In this document: piece by piece, positions 25,448 through 33,498 of the stretch
Numbering within the stretch: position 1 is the first letter of the stretch
Layout of the letters: every line of letters begins with the position of its first letter
Source of the DNA: JAVZJR01 sp037447235
GTDB lineage: Archaea; Micrarchaeota; Micrarchaeia; Anstonellales; Bilamarchaeaceae
Direction: 5' to 3'
DNA: 36,629 nucleotides
Assembly (NCBI GenBank): GCA_037447235.1
Contig: JBBIHC010000007.1
Span: 1-36,629, forward strand
Position numbers and translations under genes: made by a program
Notes under the pieces: generated by a model
Told to the model about the DNA's origin: nothing
The model's database searches: none
What the model saw: the letters and a program-made list of their open reading frames with translations, nothing else

Positions 25448-25984
25448 CTAACCTTTCAACTTTCCATATAAGTACCAATAGGTTTCGCGTGGAAAACCAG
25501 CCTGTAATTTGGCCTCCCACACGAAACCGCCCGGGCTCCAATTTGCCCGTACAAGGTTGTCCAATTGGACGATGAGTTCCTGTTCAGGCGGCGGCGCAGA
25601 CAATTCTCCCCTCAGCAGGTGCAGCATTACGCGATAGCGGACCTCCTGCGGATAGGCGTCTGCATGTTGTTCGGGATTGTGACGATAATCGCCGAGATAG
25701 GCTTGCCACAATCCGCATCTGGCCCGGAACTCGCGGCCTGCTCTCGTTTCCCAAGCCACCCGCCATCTCGAGCGGATTCCGTCCATCCGCGCCCGCAAAG
25801 CAAGATTGCCTTGACCGGCTGCCTCCAGGCGGGCTAGAGACAAGAGCAAACCGCCGATCGTCAGGCGCGGCAGGCTCGTCCCGCGCGCCGAGAGCGGCCA
25901 ATATAATTCATTGGAAAGCAGGTAATTCTCCAATTCAGGAATACCCGCCTCCAGAAAGGCCCAATCGTTTTCGACATCCGTCAC
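25448..25984 (-). CDS. 178-aa protein of unknown function
   Basis: A soluble 178-aa protein starting at a GTG (MTDVENDWAF), with AAGG eight bases upstream. It is rich in Leu, Arg, Trp and Tyr and appears mainly helical. It has no signal peptide, membrane helix, metal motif or known domain that I can identify. It lies 13 bases after the substrate-binding protein and about 10 bases before the M20 peptidase, so it is very likely co-transcribed with them. The distribution of charged residues and the good frame continuity support a true gene. Confidence 0.7.
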   Translation of the reverse strand: MTDVENDWAFLEAGIPELENYLLSNELYWPLSARGTSLPRLTIGGLLLSLARLEAAGQGNLALRARMDGIRSRWRVAWETRAGREFRARCGLWQAYLGDYRHNPEQHADAYPQEVRYRVMLHLLRGELSAPPPEQELIVQLDNLVRANWSPGGFVWEAKLQAGFPRETYWYLYGKLKG

Positions 25985-25997
25985 GTTGAAACCCTTC

Positions 25998-27689
25998 TCA
26001 AGGCGTGGCCGTTTCTTGCGGCGCGTTTTCCAACGAACGGCGCGTTACCAGATACCAGTTCGTGATGACCGAAAAACGGTCACTGATGTCATACAATGGC
26101 GGCACCTGAACGCCCAACACTTGCGCATCTACAGCAAAAGAATAGACCGGTGAATACAACGGCAGAGAGGGCAGTTCTTTGGCAAAAACGACTTGAAAAT
26201 TGCGGTACAGGCGTGTGCGCACGCCGAAGTCCGTGTTGACGCGCGCCTGCTCCAGGTATTCGCTGGCGGTGCGGTTGTCCCACTGGGCGTAATTTTGGCC
26301 GCCGGTCGCCTCCGCCTGATGCCAGAATGGATAAGGGTCAGGGTCGGGGGTGCGGGCCAGATTCAAGTCTACCAACGCGGCCTGATATGTGCGCGGGCCC
26401 AGGTAGTCGAAGGCAATGCGGTCATACGGCACGGCTTGTAAATTGACTTGTACGCCAATTGCCGCCCAACTGGCTTGCAGGGTTTGGGCAATCTGCGAAT
26501 GCAATTCATCGTCTGGGTGTAGCATCGTAAACGTCAGCGCCTGGCCTTCTTTGGCGCGCACGGCGCCTCCCTCTGCAGGAATGACATAACCTTCGGCTTT
26601 CAACAGGCGGATAGCTGTTTCCGGGTCATATTCCAGGTGTTCGACGCCGTCGTAATACGCCCAAGAGCCGGGCAAAATGGGCCCGTGCGCTACAATAGCC
26701 TGCCCTTGCAAGAGGGTGGAAATCATGCGTTGACGGTTCAACGCCAAAAGCAGCGCCCGCCGCACTTGTGCATTTTGCAGGAATGGCGCTTCGGGGTTGT
26801 TCAAGTTCAGCAGTACCATGCTAATTTGCGGCAGGCGGCTGGTATACACCGACAGGTTAGGTATGGCTAACGCTCGTTGGAGTACATCGGCTGAGATGCG
26901 GCTGATGCCTAGCACCTCGCCCTGTTCGTAAGCATCCAGCGCTGCCGCTGCAGAAGGATAATACCGAAATACAACTTGAGGGATGAAAGGCGGTTTTCCA
27001 TAATAGGCATCGAACGCCGTCAATACCACGCCGCTAATCTGCCCGCCGCTCAAAATCAAGTGGTCGAATTTGTACGGCCCGCTGCCAATGGGTTGGATGT
27101 TGAATTCAGCGCTCACCAGCCCTTCTGGCGGTGTTGTTTCCAGGATATGTTTGGGCAGGATGCCCACAGTCAGGTAATCCAGGAACGGCGCAAACGGTTC
27201 TGGTAGAGTAAATTTCAAGTTCTTGTCGTTCAATTTGCGGACCTCAACGTTGGCCCACAAATCCTTGATATCCTGAGGGTAAAGCGAGCCATTGCTCTTG
27301 AGCAATTCAATGGTAAAAATGACATCATCGCTGGTCACCGCTTGTCCGTCATGCCAGACAGCGTTTGGGCGTATGGTAAAGTTGTAAATCGTCCCTTCGG
27401 CGTTCACTCCCCATGATTCGGCCAGGTCTGGCTGTGGCAGCCCGCGCTCATCGAAGCGAATCAACCCGCTGAAGAGCAAGCGGTCCACATCACGGTCGGC
27501 CGGGTTGTTCCAATCCAGGAGCGGATTCAAACGCCCCAACGAGCCTACCAACCCCTCGGAATATACTCCACCGGTGGCAGGTTGAGGAAGCACTTGCACC
27601 GGCCCTACGGGTTGTTGGGTGATCAGCAGCGCCCCTACCACTGCAAGGGTCGCAATGACCATCAAGATTTGCCAGCGCAATTGTTTCAT
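25998..27689 (-). CDS. ABC transporter substrate-binding protein, family 5 (peptide type)
   Basis: A protein of about 563 aa with an N-terminal membrane anchor or uncleaved signal (residues about 6-22 of MKQLRWQILMVIATLAVVG). The body is the SBP_bac_5 fold: LVGSLGRLNPLLDWNNPADR at the start, FTIRPNAVWHDGQAVTSDDVIFTI, RRALLLALNRQRMI and the late YPFWHQAEATGGQNYAQWDN region. These proteins bind oligopeptides, dipeptides or related ligands outside the cell and deliver them to an ABC permease. No permease or ATPase gene is nearby, so the partner must be elsewhere. There is no lipobox. ATG 27689 is chosen, but it has no visible ribosome site and sits five bases after a terminator-like U tract. Confidence 0.85.
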   Translation of the reverse strand: MKQLRWQILMVIATLAVVGALLITQQPVGPVQVLPQPATGGVYSEGLVGSLGRLNPLLDWNNPADRDVDRLLFSGLIRFDERGLPQPDLAESWGVNAEGTIYNFTIRPNAVWHDGQAVTSDDVIFTIELLKSNGSLYPQDIKDLWANVEVRKLNDKNLKFTLPEPFAPFLDYLTVGILPKHILETTPPEGLVSAEFNIQPIGSGPYKFDHLILSGGQISGVVLTAFDAYYGKPPFIPQVVFRYYPSAAAALDAYEQGEVLGISRISADVLQRALAIPNLSVYTSRLPQISMVLLNLNNPEAPFLQNAQVRRALLLALNRQRMISTLLQGQAIVAHGPILPGSWAYYDGVEHLEYDPETAIRLLKAEGYVIPAEGGAVRAKEGQALTFTMLHPDDELHSQIAQTLQASWAAIGVQVNLQAVPYDRIAFDYLGPRTYQAALVDLNLARTPDPDPYPFWHQAEATGGQNYAQWDNRTASEYLEQARVNTDFGVRTRLYRNFQVVFAKELPSLPLYSPVYSFAVDAQVLGVQVPPLYDISDRFSVITNWYLVTRRSLENAPQETATP

Positions 27690-27693
27690 AGGC

Positions 27694-27746
27694 AAAAAAG
27701 AAAGGCCTTGCCGGTTACAGCAGAAGCCGAAGCCGGAAGCGGCCTT
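27694..27746 (-). terminator. rho-independent terminator after secG
   Basis: Read on the minus strand, AAGGCCGCTTCCGG (27746-27733) pairs with CCGGCAAGGCCTT (27714-27702), with one bulge, leaving an 18-base loop. TTCTTTTTT follows directly. It begins about 20 bases after the secG stop. It also abuts the start codon of the substrate-binding protein gene. Confidence 0.75.
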
Positions 27747-27764
27747 CCCCGGTGCAGGCTGACC

Positions 27765-27989
27765 TTAGCGCCCAAGCAACACAGACGCAATGGCCAGCGC
27801 AAAGAAAATCGCGCTTAGGATAATGGTCACCCAAAACAAGGTGCGTTCGATGCCTCGCCGTGCGGTGAACACGCTGCCGGCGTCTGAGCCGCTCAACCCG
27901 CCCAAGCCGGCGCCTTTGCTCTGAAGGATAACGCTGGCAATCAAAGCCACCGAGGTTATAATTAAGGCGATGTCCAAAAATTTTTCCAT
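27765..27989 (-). CDS. secG: preprotein translocase subunit SecG
   Basis: A 74-aa protein with two membrane helices (about residues 5-22 and 50-70). They are joined by the glycine-rich cytoplasmic loop LQSKGAGLGGLSGSDAGSVFTARRG, typical of SecG; this loop includes the conserved GLGG and the F-T-A-R-R-G pattern. SecG joins SecYE and assists SecA-driven export. GGAGGC precedes the ATG by six bases. A strong promoter lies at 28020-28049 and a terminator immediately downstream, so it is probably a monocistronic unit. Confidence 0.93.
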   Translation of the reverse strand: MEKFLDIALIITSVALIASVILQSKGAGLGGLSGSDAGSVFTARRGIERTLFWVTIILSAIFFALAIASVLLGR

Positions 27990-28019
27990 GTATGAGCCTC
28001 CTATAAGTAAGCGGGAGGA

Positions 28020-28049
28020 ATTATACCTGCCCTAAAGGGAAATCGTCAA
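28020..28049 (-). promoter_or_regulatory. sigma-70 type promoter for secG
   Basis: On the minus strand, TTGACG (28049-28044) and TATAAT (28025-28020) are separated by 18 bases. The -10 box is perfect and the -35 box has five of six matches. It lies about 30 bases upstream of the secG start codon. It also overlaps the region just before the divergent PHP gene. Confidence 0.8.
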
Positions 28050-28061
28050 CGCTGAGGTGAT

Positions 28062-29129
28062 ATGCACGAAATTGTCGTCAATTTACACATGCATACTCGC
28101 TACTCTGACGGCAGCGGAACCCACAAAGAAATTGCCCAGGCTGCCATGAAGGCTGGACTGGATGCTGTCATTGTGACAGACCACAATGTGCTGGTGTCGG
28201 GTGTAGAGGGATACTACCGCAGCGGCTCCAGCCGTGTGTTGCTCCTGGTTGGACAGGAGGTTCACGATCAGGCGCGTAACCCACAAAAAAATCACCTGCT
28301 CGTTTTCGATACTCAGCGTGACCTGGCTACCCTGGCAGAGAGCCCCCAACGCCTTATAGATGCAGTCCGTGAAGCCGGCGGCCTGTCCTTTCTGGCGCAT
28401 CCGCACGACCCGGCGGCAGCGGCTTTCGACCAATTGGACATTACCTGGGAAGCCTGGGATGCGCAGGGGTATACCGGCCTGGAATTGTGGAATGGATTCA
28501 GTGAGTTCAAGGTGTACCTGAAGAGTAAATTGCATGGCGTTTTCTATGCCTATTTTCCGCATTTCATCGGACAAGGCCCTAGCCTGTTGACCTTGCTCAA
28601 ATGGGATGAGCTGTTACTAGAGGGCAAGCGCGTGGTTGCTATTGGTGGCTCGGATGCGCATGCTCTACATCTTCGATTGGGCCCGCTCTCGCGCGTGGTT
28701 TTTCCTTATGAATTCCATTTCAAGGCTGTCAACACTCATCTGTTCCTTTCTCAGCCGCTCACAGGCGACGCTGTGATAGATCGCAAAGCCATCTACGAGG
28801 CCTTGGCTGCCGGGCGCTGCTTTGTGGGATACGACTTGCCCGCCTCCACGCGCGGTTTTCGCTTTACTGCGCAGGGGCGTGAGAAGGCCGCCATAATGGG
28901 CGAGGAAATTTCGGCAGAGGGCGGCGTAACGCTGCAAGCGCGCTTTCCTGGCCCAGCAGAATGCCGCTTGCTCAAAGATGGGAAAATGGTCAAAGCCTGG
29001 AGACGTCAGCAGGCTTGCGCCCATATTGTTACCGAGCCGGGCATCTATCGCATAGAAGCCTATACTCGTTACTTGGGCAGGCGGGTTGGCTGGATTTTCA
29101 GCAATCCGATTTATGTCAGGCCGGGGTAA
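28062..29129 (+). CDS. PHP-domain phosphoesterase
   Basis: A 355-aa protein with the PHP metal motifs in order: LHMHTRYSDGSG (motif I), VIVTDHNVL (motif II), SFLAHPHDP (motif III) and GGSDAHALHLR (motif IV). PHP domains bind two or three metal ions and hydrolyse phosphate esters. Stand-alone members include phosphatases of nucleotides or sugar phosphates. The C-terminal 80 residues look like a small beta-sandwich (VTLQARFPGPAECRLLKDGK...), often seen attached to PHP domains. GAGGTGAT lies right before the ATG. It is transcribed divergently from secG. Confidence 0.85.
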   Translation: MHEIVVNLHMHTRYSDGSGTHKEIAQAAMKAGLDAVIVTDHNVLVSGVEGYYRSGSSRVLLLVGQEVHDQARNPQKNHLLVFDTQRDLATLAESPQRLIDAVREAGGLSFLAHPHDPAAAAFDQLDITWEAWDAQGYTGLELWNGFSEFKVYLKSKLHGVFYAYFPHFIGQGPSLLTLLKWDELLLEGKRVVAIGGSDAHALHLRLGPLSRVVFPYEFHFKAVNTHLFLSQPLTGDAVIDRKAIYEALAAGRCFVGYDLPASTRGFRFTAQGREKAAIMGEEISAEGGVTLQARFPGPAECRLLKDGKMVKAWRRQQACAHIVTEPGIYRIEAYTRYLGRRVGWIFSNPIYVRPG

Positions 29130-29358
29130 TATCTCGACGGTGGGATTTTTACATGAGACGCAGGATGAAGGGATGCCTTGCGCAGGGTTGATCGAGCCGG
29201 CAAGGACCGTGATTTCGCCGACGAGGGCAAGCGCCCCGATGGGCATTGCTCAATCTCAGAAGAGTACAAGCGGAGTGCTGGCTTGTGCTGTTGAGACAGC
29301 GGTTAGATTGGCAAATCCAACCGAGTGTTACAGCGATTGCCAGAGAGCCGAAGATGAA
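29130..29358. other. gap between PHP gene and aldehyde dehydrogenase, no clear gene
   Basis: About 230 bases without a supportable gene, followed by the terminator of the neighbouring minus-strand gene. Open frames crossing it are short and change frame. A minus-strand frame has a hydrophobic stretch (IFGSLAIAVTLGWI), so a decayed membrane-protein gene is conceivable, but I cannot name one. Confidence 0.4.
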
Positions 29359-29389
29359 AAGCCCCTTTCCCGCTTGATGAAAGGGGCTT
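29351..29389 (-). terminator. rho-independent terminator of the aldehyde dehydrogenase gene
   Basis: A perfect 10-bp stem: AAGCCCCTTT at 29359-29368 and AAAGGGGCTT at 29380-29389, with an 11-base loop. On the minus strand it ends in CTTTTC, and it lies about 45 bases after the stop of the dehydrogenase gene. On the plus strand no T run follows, so the minus-strand direction is preferred. Confidence 0.75.
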
Positions 29390-29435
29390 GATAGTCTATC
29401 ACAAGATCGAGGCGCAGGATGTTCTGCTTCTCTCT

Positions 29436-31010
29436 TTACTTGATGAGCGTGCGAATTTGCTCATGCATGTAGAGCTGGACGTAATAGTAGCCGCCGCCGT
29501 TCTTGCCGCTTGCGCCAGAACCCTTCCAGCCGCCAAAAGGTTGGAAGCCAGGCCAGGCGCCGGTGGTGGCGCCCTGCGGACGGTTAGCATACGTGACGCC
29601 CGCTTCGATGTTGTCGAAGAACCATTCGGCTTCCTCTTCGCTGCCATAGAAACCGGCTGTTAGGCCATACTTGACGTTGTTGGCAATCTTCATTGCCTCA
29701 TCCAGATTTTTGACTTTGCCGATGGTCGTAATGGGTACGAACATCTCGTGCTGCCATAGACGGTGTTCGTAGGGCAGGCCGGTGACGAAGGTCGGTTCGC
29801 AGTAATAACCCTTGTCGAACAGCCCGCCTGTCTTGACCTTGCCGCCGGTCAGAAATTGGCCGCCGCCTTCGGCAATCTCTTTGCAGTAGTTTTGGAAGTC
29901 TTGGTAGGAATTGGCGTTGATGACCGGGCCAAGGTAGGTGTTGCGCTCGGTTGGATCGCCAATGACCAGTTTGTCGGTCAATTCTTTCAAACGGGCCACC
30001 AGGGCCTCGTAAATTGGCTCTTCGGCCAACACGCGCGAGGCTGCCGAGCATTTTTGCCCTTGCAAGCCAAATGCCGAACGGACGATGCCAATGGCAGCGC
30101 GTTCCAGATCGGCGTTCTTCGATACGATGGCCGGATTCTTGCCGCCCAATTCCAGCACCACCGGGCGGACGTAATCGCGGTTGGCGAAAGTGCGGAACAT
30201 CTTCATACCCACGTCAAACGAGCCGGTGAAGGTCACGCCGTCTACCTCGGGGCTGTCTACCAACGCCTGCCCTAGCGTGGAGCCGGGCCCGGTGACGAAG
30301 TTGACCACTCCATCTGGGAAGCCAGCATCTCGCAAGCACTCGGCATACAGGCGCACGATCCAGGCGGTGTCGGTGGCAGGTTTGATGACTATTGTGTTGC
30401 CGGCTACCAGCGCAGCGCCGGTTGGGCCGCCGGTCAGCGCAAAGGGGAAATTGAACGGCGAGACCACCAGCCACACGCCATAAGGCCGCAGTACCGAGAT
30501 GTTGCGGGCTTCGTAGCCCACCAGCGGGTCTTTGCCCATCTCTTTGATGAAACCGTCGTTTTGTTCCATCATTAGCGCCGAGTAGTACATCAGGTCGGCG
30601 GTTTCTTGCACGTCGCCCAGCGCTTCCATGCGATTCTTTCCTACTTCCAGCGACATGGCGGCGCCCAATTCAAAGATGCGTTCCTCGATTATCGAAGCGG
30701 CCTTGCGCACCAGTTTGACGCGCTCTTGCCAGGGCGTGCGGCTCCATTTGGGGAAAGCCGCACGCGCCGCAGCCAGTGCTTGATGTGCGTGCGAGGCATT
30801 CCCTTTTTGCATCACTGCCAGTTTCCAATCTGTGTTGATCGGCGAGTAGTCGTCGAATTTTTCGTCGGCAAACACGTCTTTGCCGTTGATGAACATAGCA
30901 TGTTCTTTGCCCAGGTTTTTTTTCAACCTTTCGACCGCTTTATCAAAGCCCGTGTGCAGTTCTTCGGGCGGGTTAAACATAGTTGCATAGGTGAGTTTGA
31001 AGTCAGCCAT
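29436..31010 (-). CDS. aldehyde dehydrogenase, L-glutamate gamma-semialdehyde dehydrogenase type
   Basis: A 524-aa NAD(P)-dependent aldehyde dehydrogenase. The motifs are complete: VVSPFNFPFAL (cofactor-side Asn), FTGSFDVGMKM (Rossmann), VLELGGKNPAIV (general base Glu) and FGLQGQKCSAASRV with the nucleophilic Cys in GQKCSA. The N-terminal arm and GQKCSA context match the P5C/glutamate semialdehyde dehydrogenase branch, which oxidises the proline-degradation intermediate to glutamate. No proline dehydrogenase gene is adjacent, so the substrate is inferred from sequence only. TGGAGG lies just before the ATG, a strong promoter is upstream, and a terminator is downstream. Confidence 0.85.
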   Translation of the reverse strand: MADFKLTYATMFNPPEELHTGFDKAVERLKKNLGKEHAMFINGKDVFADEKFDDYSPINTDWKLAVMQKGNASHAHQALAAARAAFPKWSRTPWQERVKLVRKAASIIEERIFELGAAMSLEVGKNRMEALGDVQETADLMYYSALMMEQNDGFIKEMGKDPLVGYEARNISVLRPYGVWLVVSPFNFPFALTGGPTGAALVAGNTIVIKPATDTAWIVRLYAECLRDAGFPDGVVNFVTGPGSTLGQALVDSPEVDGVTFTGSFDVGMKMFRTFANRDYVRPVVLELGGKNPAIVSKNADLERAAIGIVRSAFGLQGQKCSAASRVLAEEPIYEALVARLKELTDKLVIGDPTERNTYLGPVINANSYQDFQNYCKEIAEGGGQFLTGGKVKTGGLFDKGYYCEPTFVTGLPYEHRLWQHEMFVPITTIGKVKNLDEAMKIANNVKYGLTAGFYGSEEEAEWFFDNIEAGVTYANRPQGATTGAWPGFQPFGGWKGSGASGKNGGGYYYVQLYMHEQIRTLIK

Positions 31011-31045
31011 TTTTCCTCCAGGAAAGACTTGTTGACGTTATTCTT

Positions 31046-31074
31046 AGTATAGCGCAGGTTAGATGAAACGTCAA
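31046..31074 (-). promoter_or_regulatory. sigma-70 type promoter for the aldehyde dehydrogenase gene
   Basis: On the minus strand, TTGACG (31074-31069) and TATACT (31051-31046) are separated by 17 bases. It lies about 35 bases upstream of the start codon of the aldehyde dehydrogenase. Both boxes have five of six matches to consensus. Confidence 0.78.
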
Positions 31075-31206
31075 AATACTGCTTTTTTATGTAAGATATT
31101 GACAACCAGAATTATCTTAATTTACAACTGCCTCCCATCGCGTAGACTCTAAAAGCGTTTAGGAGATCTTAGGGTCTCGATATGACTGATTGTATAAGGA
31201 GAGATG

Positions 31207-31737
31207 ATGGCCCCCCGCTTCCCCATTCTGACTTTGTCCTTGTTGGCCGCGATTGCGCTTGTGTCTTGCGCCCCGGCTACTACCGCTTCCCCCGCCGTGG
31301 CGCCGGCGGCCTCTCAGACGATGAATTCGCCTGCCATAACGGAAGCAGCCCCATCGGTCGTTTCTGAAGCGCCGGCGTCTCTTCCCCAAGCGGCGGCTAC
31401 CTCGCGCGGTCCCAACTTGGAAGCCACCGATCCCGCTTCCGTCCGTTTGGCATCCGGCGGATTGCAATTGGTCGAGTTCTTCCGCTTTACTTGAGGCACT
31501 TGCCGCTCGATGGCGCCCATGGTGCATGGGCTAGAAGCGCAATATGCCGGCAAAATTCAGTTCATTTACCTTGATGCGGATGACAGCCGCACGCAAGATT
31601 TTCAGCGCGCGCTTGGTTTCCGATATCAGCCAGAGTTTTACTTGCTGGACGGTCAGGGCGCTGTGTTGCAAAAATGGGTGGGGTATGTTTCTCAAGAAGA
31701 ATTTGAAAGCGTGTTTGCCCTCTATGTGAGCGACTAA
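31207..31737 (+). CDS. thioredoxin-fold lipoprotein with in-frame TGA at the active site (candidate selenoprotein, UGTC)
   Basis: One continuous frame of 176 codons read through TGA at 31492-31494. Residues 1-21 are a lipoprotein signal with lipobox LVSC. A Pro/Ala/Ser-rich linker follows, then a thioredoxin domain from about residue 85. The text around the TGA reads VEFFRFT-(TGA)-GTCRSMAP. This aligns with thioredoxin VDFWAxWCGPCKxxAP, so TGA replaces the first (nucleophilic) Cys of CxxC and the second Cys is at position 99. After the TGA the fold continues with FIYLDADD and the cis-Pro region YQPEFYLLDGQG. Hairpin evidence for selenocysteine insertion is listed separately. The alternatives are a nonsense mutation (Cys TGC/TGT to TGA) or a sequencing error. 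AAGGAG precedes ATG 31207 by five bases; ATG 31204 is too close. It probably acts in periplasmic thiol/disulfide or peroxide chemistry. Confidence 0.75.
31515..31531 (+). promoter_or_regulatory. candidate bacterial SECIS hairpin
   Basis: A perfect 6-bp stem GCCCAT (31515-31520) and ATGGGC (31526-31531) closes a five-base loop GGTGC. The loop begins 26 bases after the TGA at 31492-31494. Bacterial SECIS elements lie just downstream of the UGA inside the coding sequence, with a short apical loop that has G in its first two positions. This element satisfies those criteria as I recall them. A possible lower stem is CGCT (31504-31507) with AGCG (31536-31539). Confidence 0.55.
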
Positions 31738-31752
31738 CTGGCGATTGCACTC

Positions 31753-31916
31753 TACCCTCACCCTGGCCCTCTCCTGACGCGGCCTCTTTCGGCGATGATA
31801 AGCGGTTTGGGGGAGGGCGCAGGGCTTTTAATGTATGCCCGCAAATCGCACTGCCAGGCTCTGCCTGGTAGTGCCGACCGAAGGTTGGCGATACATTGAA
31901 AAGCCCTGGGGAGGGC
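31753..31916. repeat. composite palindromic intergenic repeat with nested hairpin
   Basis: Left part: a CCCTCACCCTGGCCCTCTCC element (31754-31773) with complementary GGGGGAGGGC further right. Right part: a nested palindrome. The outer arms are AGGGCTTTTAATGTAT (31821-31836) and ATACATTGAAAAGCCCT (31891-31907). The inner arms are GCACTGCCAGGC (31848-31859) and GCCTGGTAGTGC (31863-31874) around a 3-base loop. It resembles a REP/MITE-type mobile palindrome and has no coding potential. Confidence 0.7.
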
Positions 31917-31937
31917 AATTACATAAAATCCAGAGAT

Positions 31938-31958
31938 GTTGCAGCCTGCGGCTACAAC
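31938..31958. repeat. short palindrome (GTTGCAGCC type)
   Basis: GTTGCAGCC and GGCTACAAC flank a TGC loop, one G-T mismatch in nine pairs. No T run follows, so it is not an intrinsic terminator. It lies about 90 bases before the aminotransferase start. Confidence 0.5.
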
Positions 31959-32049
31959 CTTTGCATGCACACAAACGGAGGTTCATGAGCCAGGAGAAGG
32001 CTGGATTATAATGTTCTCATCTCTTCCAATCTCTATCAGCCGAGGTTTT

Positions 32050-33399
32050 ATGTTCGATCTCCCCAACGAGCAAATTCTCCCTCTTTCCAAAGAACACGTT
32101 TTCTATACCTGGTCGGCGCAGGCCAAGGTGAACCCTATCGCGGTGACGCGCGCCGAAGGCGTCTATTTTTGGGACGTGAACGGTAAGCGCTACCTGGACT
32201 TCAACTCGATGACCATGTGCGTCAATATCGGCCATGGCAACCAGACCATCATCCGCGCCATGCAGCAACAGGCTGCCGAACTGCCCTATGCTGCGCCGGG
32301 GATGACCACCAAAATTCGCGCCCTGGCCAGTAAGGCTGTGGCCGAAGTCACCCCCCATCAGGCCTTGACCAAAATCTTGTTTACGCTGGGCGGGGCTGAT
32401 GCCAACGAGAACGCCATCAAACTGGCGCGCGGCTATACGGGGCGGTATAAGATTCTCACGCGCTATCGTTCCTATCACGGCGCTACGATGGGCGCCATGG
32501 CCGCCACCGGAGACCCGCGCCGCCACATGTGGGAGCCGCTGACCATGCCGGGCGTCGTTCATTTTCTCGACCCCTACCGTTATCGCTCCACGTTTCACCG
32601 TACCAACCCCGACATTTCCGAAGCCGAGTTTGCCCAGGACTATCTCCATCACCTCGAAGAAATCATTCAATACGAGGGGCCAGAAACCATCGCCGCTATT
32701 CTGATGGAATCGGTCACCGGCACCAACGGCATCATCATCCCGCCAGAAGGCTACCTGAAAGGGGTGCGCGCTTTGTGCGACAAGTATGGCATCGTCATGA
32801 TTGCCGATGAAGTCATGTCTGGCTTTGGCCGCACCGGTAAGTGGTTTGCGGTGGAACATTGGGACGTGACGCCAGACATTATGACCATGGCGAAAGGCCT
32901 GACTTCGGCCTACGCACCGTTGGGCGCGGTCGCCATGAAGCCGGAGGTCGCTGCTGCTTTCGATGAGCGCGTTTTCGAGTCTGGACTGACGTATACTTCA
33001 CATCCGGTCTCGCTGGCGGCGGCGGTGGCAAACATCGAGGTCATGAGGCAGGATAAAATCGTCGAGCATGCGGCAGCCATGGGTCCGGTGTTGAAGCGCA
33101 TGTTGTCTGACCTGGGCGAGAGTCACCCGTCGGTTGGCGAAGTCCGCAACATTGGGTTGTTTGGCATCCTGGAATTGGTCAAAGATAGGACGACAAAAGA
33201 GCCGATGGCGCCTTGGAACGGTTCATCGCCAGAGATGACGGCTTTGCGGAAGTATTGCCTCGATCATGGTCTGTTCCTGTACACGCATTGGCATACAGTG
33301 TTGATCATTCCGCCGCTCATCATTACGGAGGCGCAGTTGCAAGAAGGCATGGATGTGTTGGACAAAGCGCTGGAGATCACCGACCGGGCGGCGAGGTAA
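32050..33399 (+). CDS. class III pyridoxal-phosphate aminotransferase
   Basis: A protein of about 449 aa of the class III (acetylornithine/omega-aminotransferase) family. FTLGGADANENAIKLAR is the cofactor-phosphate region, YRSYHGATMGAMAATG follows, GIVMIADEVMSGFGRTGKWFA contains the conserved PLP-binding Asp, and MTMAKGLTSAYAPLGAV supplies the Schiff-base Lys. The SYHGAT and ADEVMSGFGRTG forms are common in taurine-pyruvate, beta-alanine-pyruvate and putative aspartate aminotransferase annotations; the amino donor cannot be fixed from sequence. I start at ATG 32050, with GAGG four bases before it and FDLPNEQ beginning the conserved N terminus. The longer frame from 31936 runs into repeat DNA. 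Confidence 0.88.
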   Translation: MFDLPNEQILPLSKEHVFYTWSAQAKVNPIAVTRAEGVYFWDVNGKRYLDFNSMTMCVNIGHGNQTIIRAMQQQAAELPYAAPGMTTKIRALASKAVAEVTPHQALTKILFTLGGADANENAIKLARGYTGRYKILTRYRSYHGATMGAMAATGDPRRHMWEPLTMPGVVHFLDPYRYRSTFHRTNPDISEAEFAQDYLHHLEEIIQYEGPETIAAILMESVTGTNGIIIPPEGYLKGVRALCDKYGIVMIADEVMSGFGRTGKWFAVEHWDVTPDIMTMAKGLTSAYAPLGAVAMKPEVAAAFDERVFESGLTYTSHPVSLAAAVANIEVMRQDKIVEHAAAMGPVLKRMLSDLGESHPSVGEVRNIGLFGILELVKDRTTKEPMAPWNGSSPEMTALRKYCLDHGLFLYTHWHTVLIIPPLIITEAQLQEGMDVLDKALEITDRAAR

Positions 33400-33498
33400 C
33401 ATGAGCGCCAGCCTTGCTCTGGCCTGATGGTAGCCGCCCCTGGCCGCCCTCTTTGGGCAAATTCTGGTAAGCAGAAGGCTTTTTCCGTAGAATTGGCC

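Noticed and set aside
29130..29300. Decayed membrane protein or aquaporin-like pseudogene on the minus strand
   Set aside because: A hydrophobic stretch and a short NPA-like string are too little; the frame changes and no family alignment holds.
29086..29391. 101-aa plus-strand ORF after the PHP gene
   Set aside because: It overlaps the end of the PHP gene in another frame, has low complexity, and ends inside the terminator hairpin.
31204..31494. Reading the lipoprotein as a complete 96-aa protein followed by a separate 75-aa protein
   Set aside because: Both parts are in one frame and together form a single thioredoxin fold; the break is one TGA codon at a catalytic position.
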